From NCBI GenBank assembly GCA_031308135.1, contig JAHLJT010009355.1, positions 10,137,660 through 10,201,659 on the forward strand: 64,000 bases of DNA, written 5' to 3'. This document shows, piece after piece, positions 46,546-56,553 of this stretch. This DNA is from Acheta domesticus (Eukaryota; Arthropoda; Insecta; Orthoptera; Gryllidae). Each line of letters opens with the position of its first letter. Positions within the stretch are counted from its first letter, which is position 1. The translations under genes and the position numbers were made by a program. Below the pieces are notes generated by a model. The model had not been told where the DNA came from and ran no database searches. It was given only the letters and a program-made list of their open reading frames with translations.

Positions 46546-46558
46546 ACTTCCCCTCCCT
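46546..46558 (-). other. polypurine tract
   Basis: Read on the minus strand, AGGGAGGGGAAGT directly abuts the 3' LTR, the usual plus-strand primer of LTR elements. Confidence 0.85.
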
Positions 46559-46910
46559 AGACGTCGGTCACTCGCTGACGTAGTCACGATGTACCGACTT
46601 CTACTACTCTAACTCAGCAAACTCGTCATGTCTTGATCAATTGTTGGCCTCAGTGGCACCTGCTACGCTTCACACTTGCGGTTCTAACCCCTGCCTATCG
46701 TACGTGCACCTGTTGCACCACCTTGACCGTAGCATTACCTATTGTACATTCACCTGACACAAATTCGCGATTTGTACCTGTCGCACTTTCACTCACTCAC
46801 TATTCCAATCTTGCTTTCTTACTTATAAACATGACTTACATACTAAAAACTACAACTAAAATACACTTACATACTTAACACAACAAAATATACACTTAAC
46901 AACCGTTCTT

Positions 46911-48830
46911 CTATCCCCTTGGCTTATATCGTTCAACCATTTCTTTATACGGTTTAATATTAAACCAATTTTGGACCCCACAATCATGTCCTTGGTTCGA
47001 CAAAACAACACTGTTATTGTCTAGTACCTTTTCAATTACGTATGGGCCTTCAAAGATAGGAAAGAACTTCCGGAACAATTTCTGCTCGGACGATGACGAG
47101 TGAGGCGACTTCACCAGAACTTTGTCACCTACGCGATACACCCCCCGATAGAACTGCCCTTGAGCCCCTTTTCTACGACTGGCTGCCTTCTTCAATTGGT
47201 CATAGATAATTTGATGGTTTCCCGTGATTGTCGTTATACCGCTGATCTCCGGAGGAACAGCGATCTCGTCAAAGGGTCCTTTCTTCTTTTGTCCGAAATG
47301 CACCTCCCATGATGTTCGTCCGGTGCTTGAATGTGGTACTGTATTCAGTACTTCGTTTAATATGGGAACTGCTTCAAACCACGCCCGATGGTTCTCCGAC
47401 GAATAAACTCGGAACAAACGCGACAGCTCCTTCATCACCCTCTCACTGGGGTTGCTTTGGGGATGCCTCACTGCGGTAAAATGAATTTCTATTCCCAAGG
47501 TTGTCATTTCCTTGCGCCACCTGTCACTTGTGAATTGGCTTCCTCGGTCATGCAGTACTCGTCTAGGCTTTCCGCCTATATCGATAAAAGCCTTCATCTG
47601 CCGGACACAGTTCGCAGCATTCGGTTTTCTAATGGGAAAAGTTCTTACTAATTTTGAAAACACGTCTATAGCTACGAATAAATACTGGTTACCGAACTTA
47701 GTTTTCGGCAACGGACCGTACAAATCGACGGCGTACAGATCACGTGGACCCTGCGGTATAATGGCTTGCCACTCGCCCTCCTGACGGCGATTAGGCTGTT
47801 TCGTCTTCTGACATACGTCACAGGAGCTTGTTAATTGACGTATTTGCTTCCCCATATTCGGCCAATAACAATAATCCGCCAAAATACGCGTGATCTTTTC
47901 TCCCCCGAAATGACCGTAATGCTCGTGTGTAGATATTATCAAGCCCTTCCGTTGCTTCTCCGGTACCCATATACGGAATTGATTATCCGGACCGTTGGTC
48001 TTGCGCAATATGATCCCATCGTGACTTTTCCACAAAGCTGCATTCCGTTCTCGTACGCTCTTGAACTTGCTAGAATCGTACTGCTGCCCAGCTACCAATT
48101 TCGTTACCTCCCGTGTAAATGGGTCTCCTTGCTGCATGGCAATCACCGCGTGCTTTGTCCATCGTGGATCGATTTCACTCACGCGTATTATTGCTACCAG
48201 ATTCTGTTCACCCTCTTTCTCCTCCACTCTAATTCGGGATAAATAATCTGGGAGTAAGTTCTTCTTGCCCTCGCAGTATTCGATATCAATCTGAAACTGC
48301 TGTAACCACAAAGCCCATCGAAGCAATTTCTCATTATGAGTATGACTTCTCATCAGAAAGATCAATGCCTTATGGTCAGTAATCACCGTAAAAGGTCGGC
48401 CCACTAATAATGCCCGAAACTTCCGCGTTGCCCAAACCACGGCAAGCGCTTCCGATTCTGTGGTACCGAAATTTGCCTCGCTTCCCTTCAGGGACCGACT
48501 ATCTAACGCGATAATCTGCTGTTGCCCGTAATCGCCCACTTGAAACAGGACTGCGCCCAGCGCCGATCCGCTACTGTCCGTCTGCAGATACATTCGCCTA
48601 CGGAAGTCGGGGTAACGTACCACGTACGTCTCTTCAAAAGCCCGTAGCAGCTGTTCGTAAGCTTCCTGGCATTGTTGCGTCCAATTCCACCTGTTCCCCT
48701 TGCGAAGCAAGTGTAACAGCGGCACTACCTTCTGTGAGTAGTTCTTAACAAATCGAGAGTAATAGTTTAAAATACCGAACAATCGGCGAAGTCCACGGAT
48801 ATTCTTAGGCGGTGGCAACTTTCGAATCAT
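46911..48830 (-). CDS. pol: Gypsy pol, part 3: RT thumb, RNase H, integrase
   Basis: An uninterrupted 639-residue frame. It begins in the RT connection (L-F-G-I-L-N-Y-Y-S-R-F-V near residues 17-28). RNase H has D85 in Y-L-Q-T-D-S-S, E125, D152 in T-D-H-K-A-L and D195 in D-Y-L-S-R. The integrase zinc domain has H302, H307, C337 and C340. The catalytic core has D369 in A-V-D-L-Y-G, D428 in H-D-R-G-S-Q-F and E463 in H-P-Q-S-N-P-S-E-R, giving a complete DDE set. The C-terminal part is basic with a G-P-Y-V-I-E-K-V fold-like block. These replicate the RNA into DNA and insert it. The frame ends 365 bp before the 3' LTR. Confidence 0.93.
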   Translation of the reverse strand: MIRKLPPPKNIRGLRRLFGILNYYSRFVKNYSQKVVPLLHLLRKGNRWNWTQQCQEAYEQLLRAFEETYVVRYPDFRRRMYLQTDSSGSALGAVLFQVGDYGQQQIIALDSRSLKGSEANFGTTESEALAVVWATRKFRALLVGRPFTVITDHKALIFLMRSHTHNEKLLRWALWLQQFQIDIEYCEGKKNLLPDYLSRIRVEEKEGEQNLVAIIRVSEIDPRWTKHAVIAMQQGDPFTREVTKLVAGQQYDSSKFKSVRERNAALWKSHDGIILRKTNGPDNQFRIWVPEKQRKGLIISTHEHYGHFGGEKITRILADYCYWPNMGKQIRQLTSSCDVCQKTKQPNRRQEGEWQAIIPQGPRDLYAVDLYGPLPKTKFGNQYLFVAIDVFSKLVRTFPIRKPNAANCVRQMKAFIDIGGKPRRVLHDRGSQFTSDRWRKEMTTLGIEIHFTAVRHPQSNPSERVMKELSRLFRVYSSENHRAWFEAVPILNEVLNTVPHSSTGRTSWEVHFGQKKKGPFDEIAVPPEISGITTITGNHQIIYDQLKKAASRRKGAQGQFYRGVYRVGDKVLVKSPHSSSSEQKLFRKFFPIFEGPYVIEKVLDNNSVVLSNQGHDCGVQNWFNIKPYKEMVERYKPRG

Positions 48831-48839
48831 TTCCTTTTT

Positions 48840-49365
48840 ACATTCCTGAATCTCGATCCCTCACCGGAAATTTCGTGTCCCTAAATTGTACTTTAAGTTG
48901 ACAAAACTTACATTTTTCTATATTTAATTTCAGGTTGTAGGTTCGAAAAAATCTCAAACAATTGCCTTAAATCTCGCAAATGCGCCTTTAAATCTGGTGA
49001 AAATAACACGATGTCATCCACATACGTTATTAACGTCTCCTTCAACTCAGCCGGGATGACGTCATCCAAGTAGCGGATTAACGCCGCCCCCGAGTTCTTC
49101 AATCCGAATGGCAACCGTGTAAATGAATATACAGTTCCCTCGAACCTAAAACTGATATATTTCTGGGATCCGGATTCAACTGCAATTTGCCAATACGCTG
49201 ACGAAAAATCAAGGGCGCTAAAGATAGCCGCCCCTCCTAACTTCACGATCATATCATTAATGGTGGGTGGTGCTTCGTAGCGGGGAATCGTTACGGCATT
49301 CAACTTTCGTGCGTCGAGGCAAATCCTTATACTGCCATTCTTCTTTGCCACGACTACTAATGGGA
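48840..49365 (-). CDS. pol: Gypsy pol, part 2: RT palm and fingers (frame-shifted)
   Basis: A 147-residue frame holding the RT core: I-R-I-C-L-D-A-R-K-L-N, the first catalytic Asp in S-A-L-D-F-S-S-A-Y-W, L-P-F-G-L-K-N-S and the Y-V-D-D box at residues 110-113. It is out of frame with the upstream protease part (break near 49355-49365) and with the RNase H-integrase part (breaks between 48908 and 48840). The 48840-48908 stretch still resembles the next RT block when read across frames. The breaks include runs such as AGGGG, where a single missing base is plausible. Confidence 0.88.
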
Positions 49366-50123
49366 CTTACATATGGAGTGATAGCCCTCTTAATGATGCC
49401 CTTCTGTTCCATTTCAGCTATCAATTGTCGCACTTGTGCCCGGTGCGCGTATGGGATAGGGTATTGCTTCGTCACAAACGGTGTAGCATCACTGATCTCC
49501 AACCGAAATTTATAACCTCTCACTGCCTCTGATGACTCGTGAAACACGTCTACAAACTTTTCCAAGAGTTGCCGAATTTCTTCCGGGCCGTTCTCTTTGT
49601 CAACGACACCTTCCACAGCACGTTCCACGCCCTGGAGAACCTCTTCCATCGAAGCCTGCACTTCGTCCCCATCGACCGCCGCCTCATCATCTTCAGCGAC
49701 CACTAAGCCACCACCAATACAACCTCGTAACCGTAATGTAATTACACCTGTGCTTACGTCTACGACGGCTTGGTAGGCCCTTAATGCGTCCATTCCGATG
49801 ATAATCTCGCGTACGAGTCCTCGGACCACTATTGCCGCTACCTCGATGGTCAGTCCCTCCACGCAGAATTCCAACCAAACTTGTCTTCCCGTGGTACTTG
49901 CTGCCTTCCGGTTCGCCATCACGACCCTTAGCTTCCGCGTTGGTAATTCAACCAGCTCTTGTCCATCCCTCTTCAACTCCTCACACAATTCTTCAGATAT
50001 TGCACTGATGCTACTTCCCGTATCTACCAACGCATACACCTGTCTCCCATAGCACGTGCCCTTCAACACTAAACACTTGCTCGGCTTCGCACCTTCCATT
50101 GTTTTCTTCACGAAGCAAGTCAT
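49257..50123 (-). CDS. pol: Gypsy pol, part 1: aspartic protease and RT N-terminus
   Basis: A 288-residue frame. The retropepsin motif A-L-V-D-T-G-S-S is at residues 31-38 and the hydrophobic I-I-I-G-M-D-A-L box follows about 75 residues later. After an acidic linker the RT start appears as Y-P-I-P-Y-A-H-R-A-Q-V-R and I-K-R-A-I-T-P-Y-V-S-P. Beyond about 49365 the frame is wrong and the RT continues in the next frame. The join to gag (50123-50220) is also out of frame, either programmed shifting or error. Confidence 0.9.
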   Translation of the reverse strand: MTCFVKKTMEGAKPSKCLVLKGTCYGRQVYALVDTGSSISAISEELCEELKRDGQELVELPTRKLRVVMANRKAASTTGRQVWLEFCVEGLTIEVAAIVVRGLVREIIIGMDALRAYQAVVDVSTGVITLRLRGCIGGGLVVAEDDEAAVDGDEVQASMEEVLQGVERAVEGVVDKENGPEEIRQLLEKFVDVFHESSEAVRGYKFRLEISDATPFVTKQYPIPYAHRAQVRQLIAEMEQKGIIKRAITPYVSPISSRGKEEWQYKDLPRRTKVECRNDSPLRSTTHH

Positions 50124-50218
50124 CTCCCGCGACCATTACACTTGTTGTTGCTAGTACCGTAACCTGATTCCCTTCCACGTCATTTGGGTTCGGGCCACCC
50201 TCCCCGCACCAAAGCTAT

Positions 50219-51867
50219 CTAGTTTTCCGGCCTTCTGTCTACATTCCTCTTCGCTTCCGATTCACCTTGGTTCATATCTTGACGACCCCCACCATTTTCT
50301 TTTGGTTTTGGTTGCTGTTGTGACGGCCCACCTTGTGGCTTACCTTGTCTTGGCGGCTTTCTCTCCCGTGCGCACTTCAACCGCGCATACATTTTCCTGT
50401 CGGTACTTCGTGCCGTTATATCCATTCGTACCGCCCCCATTATTACCAAAGCGTGACCTCTCATTTGGGGAATCTTGGTCATTTCCATCATTCGTCTGAT
50501 CGAACCGACTAACACGCTCGATCAGCTCATCTATTGTTTCCGGCATATTATTCCATAACAAGTTACGGACGTTACCCGGCATCTGTCGTATCAATATTCT
50601 AATAATTTCAGCGGGATCGAAATTCTCGCTACAAATCTGAACGCACTTACTTTGCGCGTCACGAAATCGCACATGCTTTCTGCACTTCCCTTCCGGTACT
50701 TTTCCGACATCAAGCGATATCTTAACTCGAACCGATGATGCTGGTTCCAATAACGCTCTAAGAATTTCCCCCTCCACTCTTTCATAACTTCTCGGAGTCG
50801 GTGTAAGAGCCTGCCACAATACTGGGCCTTCGAACTTAACGCCTCCCTCCACGAATCTTAATTTCATCGTCTCAGGCGTACCGTTCACAAGAAAATAATT
50901 TTCTAACGCCGTTAGAAAAGAATACGGCTGTTCCTTGCTTTCTCCGTGGAAGCGTAAATAATTCGGGAGTGCCGCGTGACTGACACGTTCCCAACATTCG
51001 CAGACCTCTGCGCCGCGTACATACGTTCTTCTAACTCAGTTACCTTTTTGGAGAGCATTTCATTGACACTTCTTGTTTGTTCTAATTCATCCGGCCTCAG
51101 ATTACTGATTTCTCTTTGAACTGTTGACATAATGTTCTCGCCTATCCCGTTCATGGAATCCTCGAGTAATATTAATCGCGCGTCCTGCCGTTGTGTTGTT
51201 TCTTTAACGACCTGCAAATTTTTGTTAATGTCATCGAACTGGCGGTGATGTCCGTCTACCACCTGTTGGACGGCTAATACGGACGACTTGACTTTGCCCA
51301 CTTCTGCGCTAAATTGCATATTAACGGATTCCTGGACTGCGAACCCGCGATTCTATCTTTCTTCAGCGATCTTCGCGTCGTTTCCAACTTGGAAATCTTC
51401 GCAAACGTCTCGGTTCTCAAGCCACTGACGTCGTTCCGGATTGCAATAATGCAGAATCTAATGACTCCATTCCTGCCCTCTAATTTACTCTCCAAACTGA
51501 TATTATTCTCTACATTTGCTGGCGCAAATTAACATTACTTTCTTCTATCTTGGCTTGCAAATTGTTTTCTCGACGGGCATTATCCGATTTTATTTCTGCC
51601 ATTAACAACTGTAACATAGCATTCAGACTCGACTCTGTAACGCCTCGTTCTTCAGCTGTGGTACGCGCTACTTCACCGGGATCATGACCCCCATCCCCAA
51701 CTACCTGACCAACAGCCATTTCATTCGCGACTAACGCGACATTATCTTCCCCTTCGACCTCCAAATTTGGTAACCGCTGATAATCCTCACCATCGTCACA
51801 AGCAGATATCGTCCTCGGAATCAGATCCTTCCCTGATGCTAATTAGTTTGCCACTTCGTGTTTCCAT
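50219..51867 (-). CDS. gag: Gypsy gag, split by about seven frameshifts
   Basis: The likely start is the ATG at 51865-51867 (M-E-T-R-S-G-K-L-I-S-I-R). In order on the minus strand: an acidic N-terminus, coiled-coil-like segments (about 51764-51510, 51495-51350, 51319-50990), a capsid-like region with L-P-N-Y-L-R-F-H-G-E-S and W-R-G-K-F-L-E-R-Y-W, then an Asn/Gly- and Arg-rich tail ending at a TAG at 50219-50221. Frames switch near 51790, 51500, 51340, 50985, 50780, 50620 and 50390. No CCHC knuckle is present; the basic tail is the likely RNA-binding part. The product packages element RNA. Confidence 0.78.
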
Positions 51868-51949
51868 TTTTGTTATATTTCTTTATCACGTGCTAGCTAT
51901 TAACAACCTGTCCTGGTTTCCTACCCCGGCGTTGCGTTTGCTAATCACG

Positions 51950-51968
51950 CCCCACGAATTGGGCGCCA
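51950..51968 (-). other. primer-binding site, tRNA-Lys-like
   Basis: One base inside the 5' LTR, the minus strand reads TGGCGCCCAATTCGTGGGG. TGGCGCCCAA followed by CGTGGGG fits, with a small offset, the complement of the 3' end of tRNA-Lys as I remember it. The isoacceptor is not certain. Confidence 0.7.
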
Positions 51969-51969
51969 A

Positions 51970-54018
51970 TGTAACGAAAAACCCCTCTCACTGTACTGAT
52001 ATCGATCACGCCCACTAAACAGGCGCCAATGCAACGAAAAAACCCCCTTTCCTATTTACTAAAACGCCCTACGAACTGGGCACTAATGTAATGAAAATCT
52101 CCCCTCTCAACTCCTATTGTTGATCACGAAAAACTTCCTTGCTGATCACCTGTAATATCTACAATGCACACCACTGTGCCCCCCCTTTTTACTATCCGGA
52201 GTTTTCCTGTTTACATAAATTTATCAGGGCGGGCCGTGATTTGTTCTCTACAGAACACAAGCGCCACGCCAATGCAGGGACCAGGATCAGCTAGCTATGT
52301 GATAAAAACACCGGTTACGTAACATCAAAACGAGAACTCAAAATCTCGTTTGTTTATTTTCTTTTAACCAACAGAAACATTAATACCCTCATAAAAGAAT
52401 CAATACCACACAACATCAACAAAACACGATATCATAAAAATCACAAAAATCAATAAACATATTATACCCAAATGTTATTACGAAATAATGAGCTCAATAC
52501 TGTGGCCACACCCATTACATTGCAATCCCCCCAAAATGTTTCCAGTTTTGGCTTTGTAAACCATTTATTCTTCCCAAGAGCAAAGAAATCAAAGTCATTG
52601 ACTTCACTGGAGTGTTGCAAAACAAAAAAAAATATTCCACTTCCCTTGCGTTGTTAACCAAGCGGCGACCAGGTCCACACACACACGATCTCACGCCGTC
52701 ATGCGTAAGAACTCTGCTCCACTGCTGCCTGCTAGCGCCGAATTACCAGTGCCCCCCAAATTGGCACTGACCACGGCGACGATATGCAAAGACGCGCTCG
52801 AGTCTGCTGCACCTCGGCACACCTCGTTCGGCGACACCCGCTTCGATTTTTCAATGGTCGAAGTAACACCAGTTCCAAACATTAGTGGAAAAACTTTCAA
52901 AATTCACAAAACTCAAAATTAGGATCGCGCGTGGCATAGCTTTATATATTACCACTAAAATAGTTCACATCACACGGCATACAGTTCCGCCACCTTGCGA
53001 ATACAAGTCCGAAGGAGCAACACCTTCTCGAAATTTTATAAGTTCGCGTGTTAAAATAATATCACGAGTGACGCGGAGTACAACTCGCCACGAAGTTATT
53101 CACTCCTCTCACAGTTTATAATAGTTCACTAGTACGAGTCCAGAAGAGAACACTTCATCAAAAATTACAAATCCAAATTTTTTAAATTATTCTTGCAACA
53201 AGCGACGCGGATTCTGCCTCTCGCTACCAAGCTATTCCCTCGTCTCTCTCCCATTGTTGTCCTAAAGCATTTATAGCTTTTTTCCGAACAAAACAATAGC
53301 GCCTCTACTGTCTTCTGCTTTATAACTTATAAAAATAGTTTATTATTAATTTCTAACACTTCCTGGATTGTCTTATTATATTGTAAAATTCCCAATTAAA
53401 ATTTCGTATCCATTCCACTTCTTAGACATCACTTTTCTCGCTTCATTTTGTTAAAAGAATGCTTTTTCGTGCGTCTCATGCCTACAAACATCGCTCGTTT
53501 ATTTCTCAATTAACTCATGTAACATAATGTTTATCTATTAATGTTCGGCGTCCTAAAATTGTGTCACCACGTTTATAATTTGGCCCGTATTCCACGGAAT
53601 ACTTTGGTATATGCCAAATCTCGGTAGACACACTAGTTTTCGTTTAATTTATTAATATATCCAAACTTTTCTGAAGGGACGTCACGACCATTGTTGTTTT
53701 AGTTCTGTAACATGTTAAAATCAATGTCATGATCACAAAACTCGCGATATTATGCGTTTCTGTGACCCGATTTAGCTGAAACAAACTTTATTGTGTTCCT
53801 TATAATTTTGTGCGTTGACTAGTAACATGCAACCATTAATTAACCACGGCGTTCACATGCTCGCCTGAAATACTCGTTTTCTCTTAGATCACCTTCACTT
53901 GTTTTTCTATATTCCGCTCTGGAAGTTTCTACATAAAGTTCTATACCCGGTTCATAAACCAATGGTCACTTCATGTTATTTACCTATTTCATTTGTAATA
54001 GATGGCTAAACTATTACA
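51970..54018 (-). repeat. 5' LTR (right copy)
   Basis: 2049 bp, the partner of 44506-46545. On the plus strand its first 140 bases contain two further degenerate copies of the primer-site/LTR junction (near 52005-52050 and 52060-52108). Confidence 0.93.
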
Positions 54019-54022
54019 CATG
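54019..54022. other. target-site duplication CATG, right
   Basis: The second copy of the 4-bp target flanking the LTR element. Confidence 0.8.
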
Positions 54023-55341
54023 AAAAGTATTATTATTTCGAAAACTAATTATTGCTACAAATGCAATAATTATTCAAGTTTTTCCTTTCATAATTTGAAA
54101 GATAAATTTTGTATTTCTACCTTATTTTATTCTGACATATTTCTTTACAACAAGGGAGAGACAGACTTTCCAAAGTGTTGGTTGATCATATCGAAAAAAT
54201 CACAATTTAAAGTTAAAAACGTCAAAAAATTAGGATGTTTCTTTTTCAAATTCTACCATTATTATAGATATTTGAAAGATTAGTGAATTGTTTTAAATGA
54301 TAATACATTAAACACAAATTGTGTATAATAAATATACTTATGTATGAAAAATAATTTTAATTATTTAAGAATTTTGCAAAATTGAATTACTAAATGTCTG
54401 CATGATCCGCGCTTTTGTGGTGGTTTTATATTTTTTTCAAAATATATGTGACTTTCATATCATTCATTGGCTTTCATGCAATGCTGAATCATTCACTGGC
54501 TCTGCATGCAAATTGCCCCAAACACCTGTTCTACTACGGGAGTTTGTTTACTTACGCCACTGGGTTTTAATCGTTCAAAAAGCTTCTGAAGCATGCACAA
54601 GAAGCATAAACAAGAGCACAGTCATATGAGTATGCATCATCTCCGTTGCATTAGAGGAAAGGAAACGCATCACTGCCATTGCGATTTAAGTGCAATATAA
54701 CTGCAATGCTTTGCAATGTTTTTTGAATCAGAACAAACACACAATTACACGCGTGGATAGCACTGGATCAGGTAACTTGTCAGTTGATAATGCATATTTA
54801 CACATCTACGTTTGCTATTCTGAACAGCACCGCTGTGGCTGTTAATTGTTCTTGACACGAGATTTCAAAATCTCATAAATCAACAAATCGAACCATTGCA
54901 CCTTCAATTATACTTGTCCAGTAAAAAAAATATGTACGCTTCTGCAAATATCTTCCTCGAACAAGAACCTACTCAAATATTTTTGTGATCAGCGCTAATA
55001 AAATAGTGTTTTGTGCGTGTGCATGTGTGATGTTTATCCCATGCTTTCCAACTTCTTGCACGAATACCTCAACTTGGATATAGTGTACAGGAGACCAAGC
55101 ACGAACTTACCCTGCTGCTTCTAAAAGTGCATGAACTTTGCGCCTCATATTGCTTTCCGTAAACGCTCGTCGCATGATGTTTGCAATGAACTGCCTGTTG
55201 GCTGCCAACGTGTGCCCAAGAGACCAAGCATGAACTTACCCTGCTGCTTCTAAAAGTACATGATCTTTGCAACGAACTGACTGTGTGTGAGCTTGGCATG
55301 TCGTTTGCGATGTGCGAGCGTCCGCGTGCGGCGTGTTGCAG
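54023..55341 (+). other. K2P last intron, right part, with a 128-bp imperfect tandem repeat
   Basis: AT-rich. Near its end GAGACCAAGCACGAACTTACCC (split here as GAGACCAAGC and ACGAACTTACCC) with CTGCTGCTTCTAAAAG occurs at about 55091 and again at about 55220, with weaker copies up to the acceptor CGTGTTGCAG at 55341. Confidence 0.55.
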
Positions 55342-56252
55342 CGGCCGTGGAGCTGCGCGACGGGCTGGACGCCGAGGCGGCGGCGCGCACGCCGGTCTTC
55401 GCCAACAAGTACGCGCTGGAGCGCTCCGAGTCGACGGCGCGCAAGACCAGGCGTCCCACAAGGAGCACTTCCCGGACCACGAGCGGCTCGGCGCCGGCGG
55501 CGGCGTCCACGCCCGCGGGCGACGCCAGCGCCCACGCCCGCCACCACCTCGCCGTGGACGTGCCGCTGCCGCCGTCGCCGCCCCCGCTGCCGCCGCCATC
55601 GCCCCAAATCTCGGAGCCGCCGCGCTCCGCGCCGCCCCAGGCCGCCCCGCGCCGCGGGGTCTTCGCGTCGTCGTCGTCGAGCTCGTACCCGGGCACGCCG
55701 CGCGCCTACAATCCGCCCCGCTCGCCCGCCAGCGCGCCGCGCATCATGACGCCCATGGGCTTCGCCATCAGCAGGCAACAGTCGCAGACGACCCGCTCCC
55801 GCTCCCTGCGACTGTCGCGCATGCGCGACGACCCCGAGTACGACGACCTCATGGACTACAGCTACCAGGACTACGACTACGAGGACTCGTACAGCAGCGG
55901 CCAGCGCATCAGCAAACCCGTGCCCATCTGGCTGTGCGTCTTCCTGGTGGTGACGTATATTTTCTGCGGGGCCTACTTGTTCCACCAGTGGGAAGGCTGG
56001 CATTTCCTGGACGCGGCCTACTTCTGCTTCATCACGCTCACCACCATCGGGTTCGGCGACTTCGTGCCCGCGCAGCACGTGAGGAACGACGACGGCAAAG
56101 TGAGCATCGCGCTCTGTTCGCTTTATTTGCTCTTTGGAATAGCGCTGCTGGCGATGAGTTTCAACCTGGTGCAGGAAGAGGTGATCGGCAACGTGAAATC
56201 GGTGGCCAAACGATTAGGAATTCTGAAGGATGACGAAGACGAAGAAGAGTAA
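55342..56252 (+). CDS. two-pore-domain (K2P) potassium channel, terminal exon
   Basis: After acceptor GTGTTGCAG the exon gives 302 residues and a TAA. Residues 1-190 are a long Ser/Pro/Ala-rich cytoplasmic loop with an acidic Tyr-rich patch (D-Y-S-Y-Q-D-Y-D-Y-E-D). M3 follows (I-W-L-C-V-F-L-V-V-T-Y-I-F-C-G-A-Y-L-F, about 196-215), then the second pore helix and selectivity filter T-T-I-G-F-G-D (GFG at 237-239), M4 (about 254-280) and an acidic tail D-D-E-D-E-E-E. GFG in the second pore is normal for K2P subunits, which leak K+ at rest. The long M2-M3 loop suggests a TWiK-type insect channel rather than ORK1-like. The minus-strand and other frames here are shadows. Confidence 0.93.
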
Positions 56253-56547
56253 AAATATAAAGGACATATCAACTGTGAGAGAAGGAAATGAAGTATACGA
56301 GAACTTTGGGCGTATATACTTGTTATATTTTAAATTTAATAAGAAAAAGTTAGCCCATGGAAAGGCGACCGACAATCAGATTCGTTGTTTAATATTGTGT
56401 ATGCGAACTACAAAGAGGAAAGTTACGTTGAACTCGTATGCCGGACATAACATGCAATTTTCGTCCATGTTTTAAAAGATAGGCATGCTGGGATAACCCT
56501 CTTTGTTTTAAAATGATTTTGTAAATTTTAATCTCGATTGCTGTCAG

Positions 56548-56553
56548 AATAAA
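56548..56553 (+). terminator. candidate polyadenylation signal of the K2P gene
   Basis: AATAAA about 300 bases after the stop, followed by a T-rich tract. A second AATAAA lies near 56957, so alternative 3' ends are possible. Confidence 0.45.

Larger units (their letters stand above)
44506..54018 (-). mobile_element. Ty3/Gypsy LTR retrotransposon, very young insertion
   Basis: A 9.5-kb element with 2.04-kb direct repeats starting TGTAA and ending TTACA, CATG target duplications, primer site, polypurine tract, and the order gag, protease, reverse transcriptase, RNase H, integrase on the minus strand. There is no env-like frame between pol and the 3' LTR. It lies antisense in the last intron of the K2P gene. 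Between the LTRs I count one substitution (46393 against 53867) and 13 single-base length differences, all in homopolymers, so insertion was recent. Frames are split at roughly ten places (seven in gag, two or three in pol), where homopolymer assembly errors are the likely cause for at least part. Confidence 0.93.

Noticed and set aside
46545..46910. Possible env-like frame in the Gypsy element
   Set aside because: The 365 bases between pol and the 3' LTR are too short and have no open frame; the element appears to lack env.
55236..56078. 280-residue minus-strand frame, and 316-residue plus-strand alternative
   Set aside because: Shadows of the GC-rich K2P exon; only the frame with M3, TTIGFGD and M4 has channel motifs and matching splice phase.
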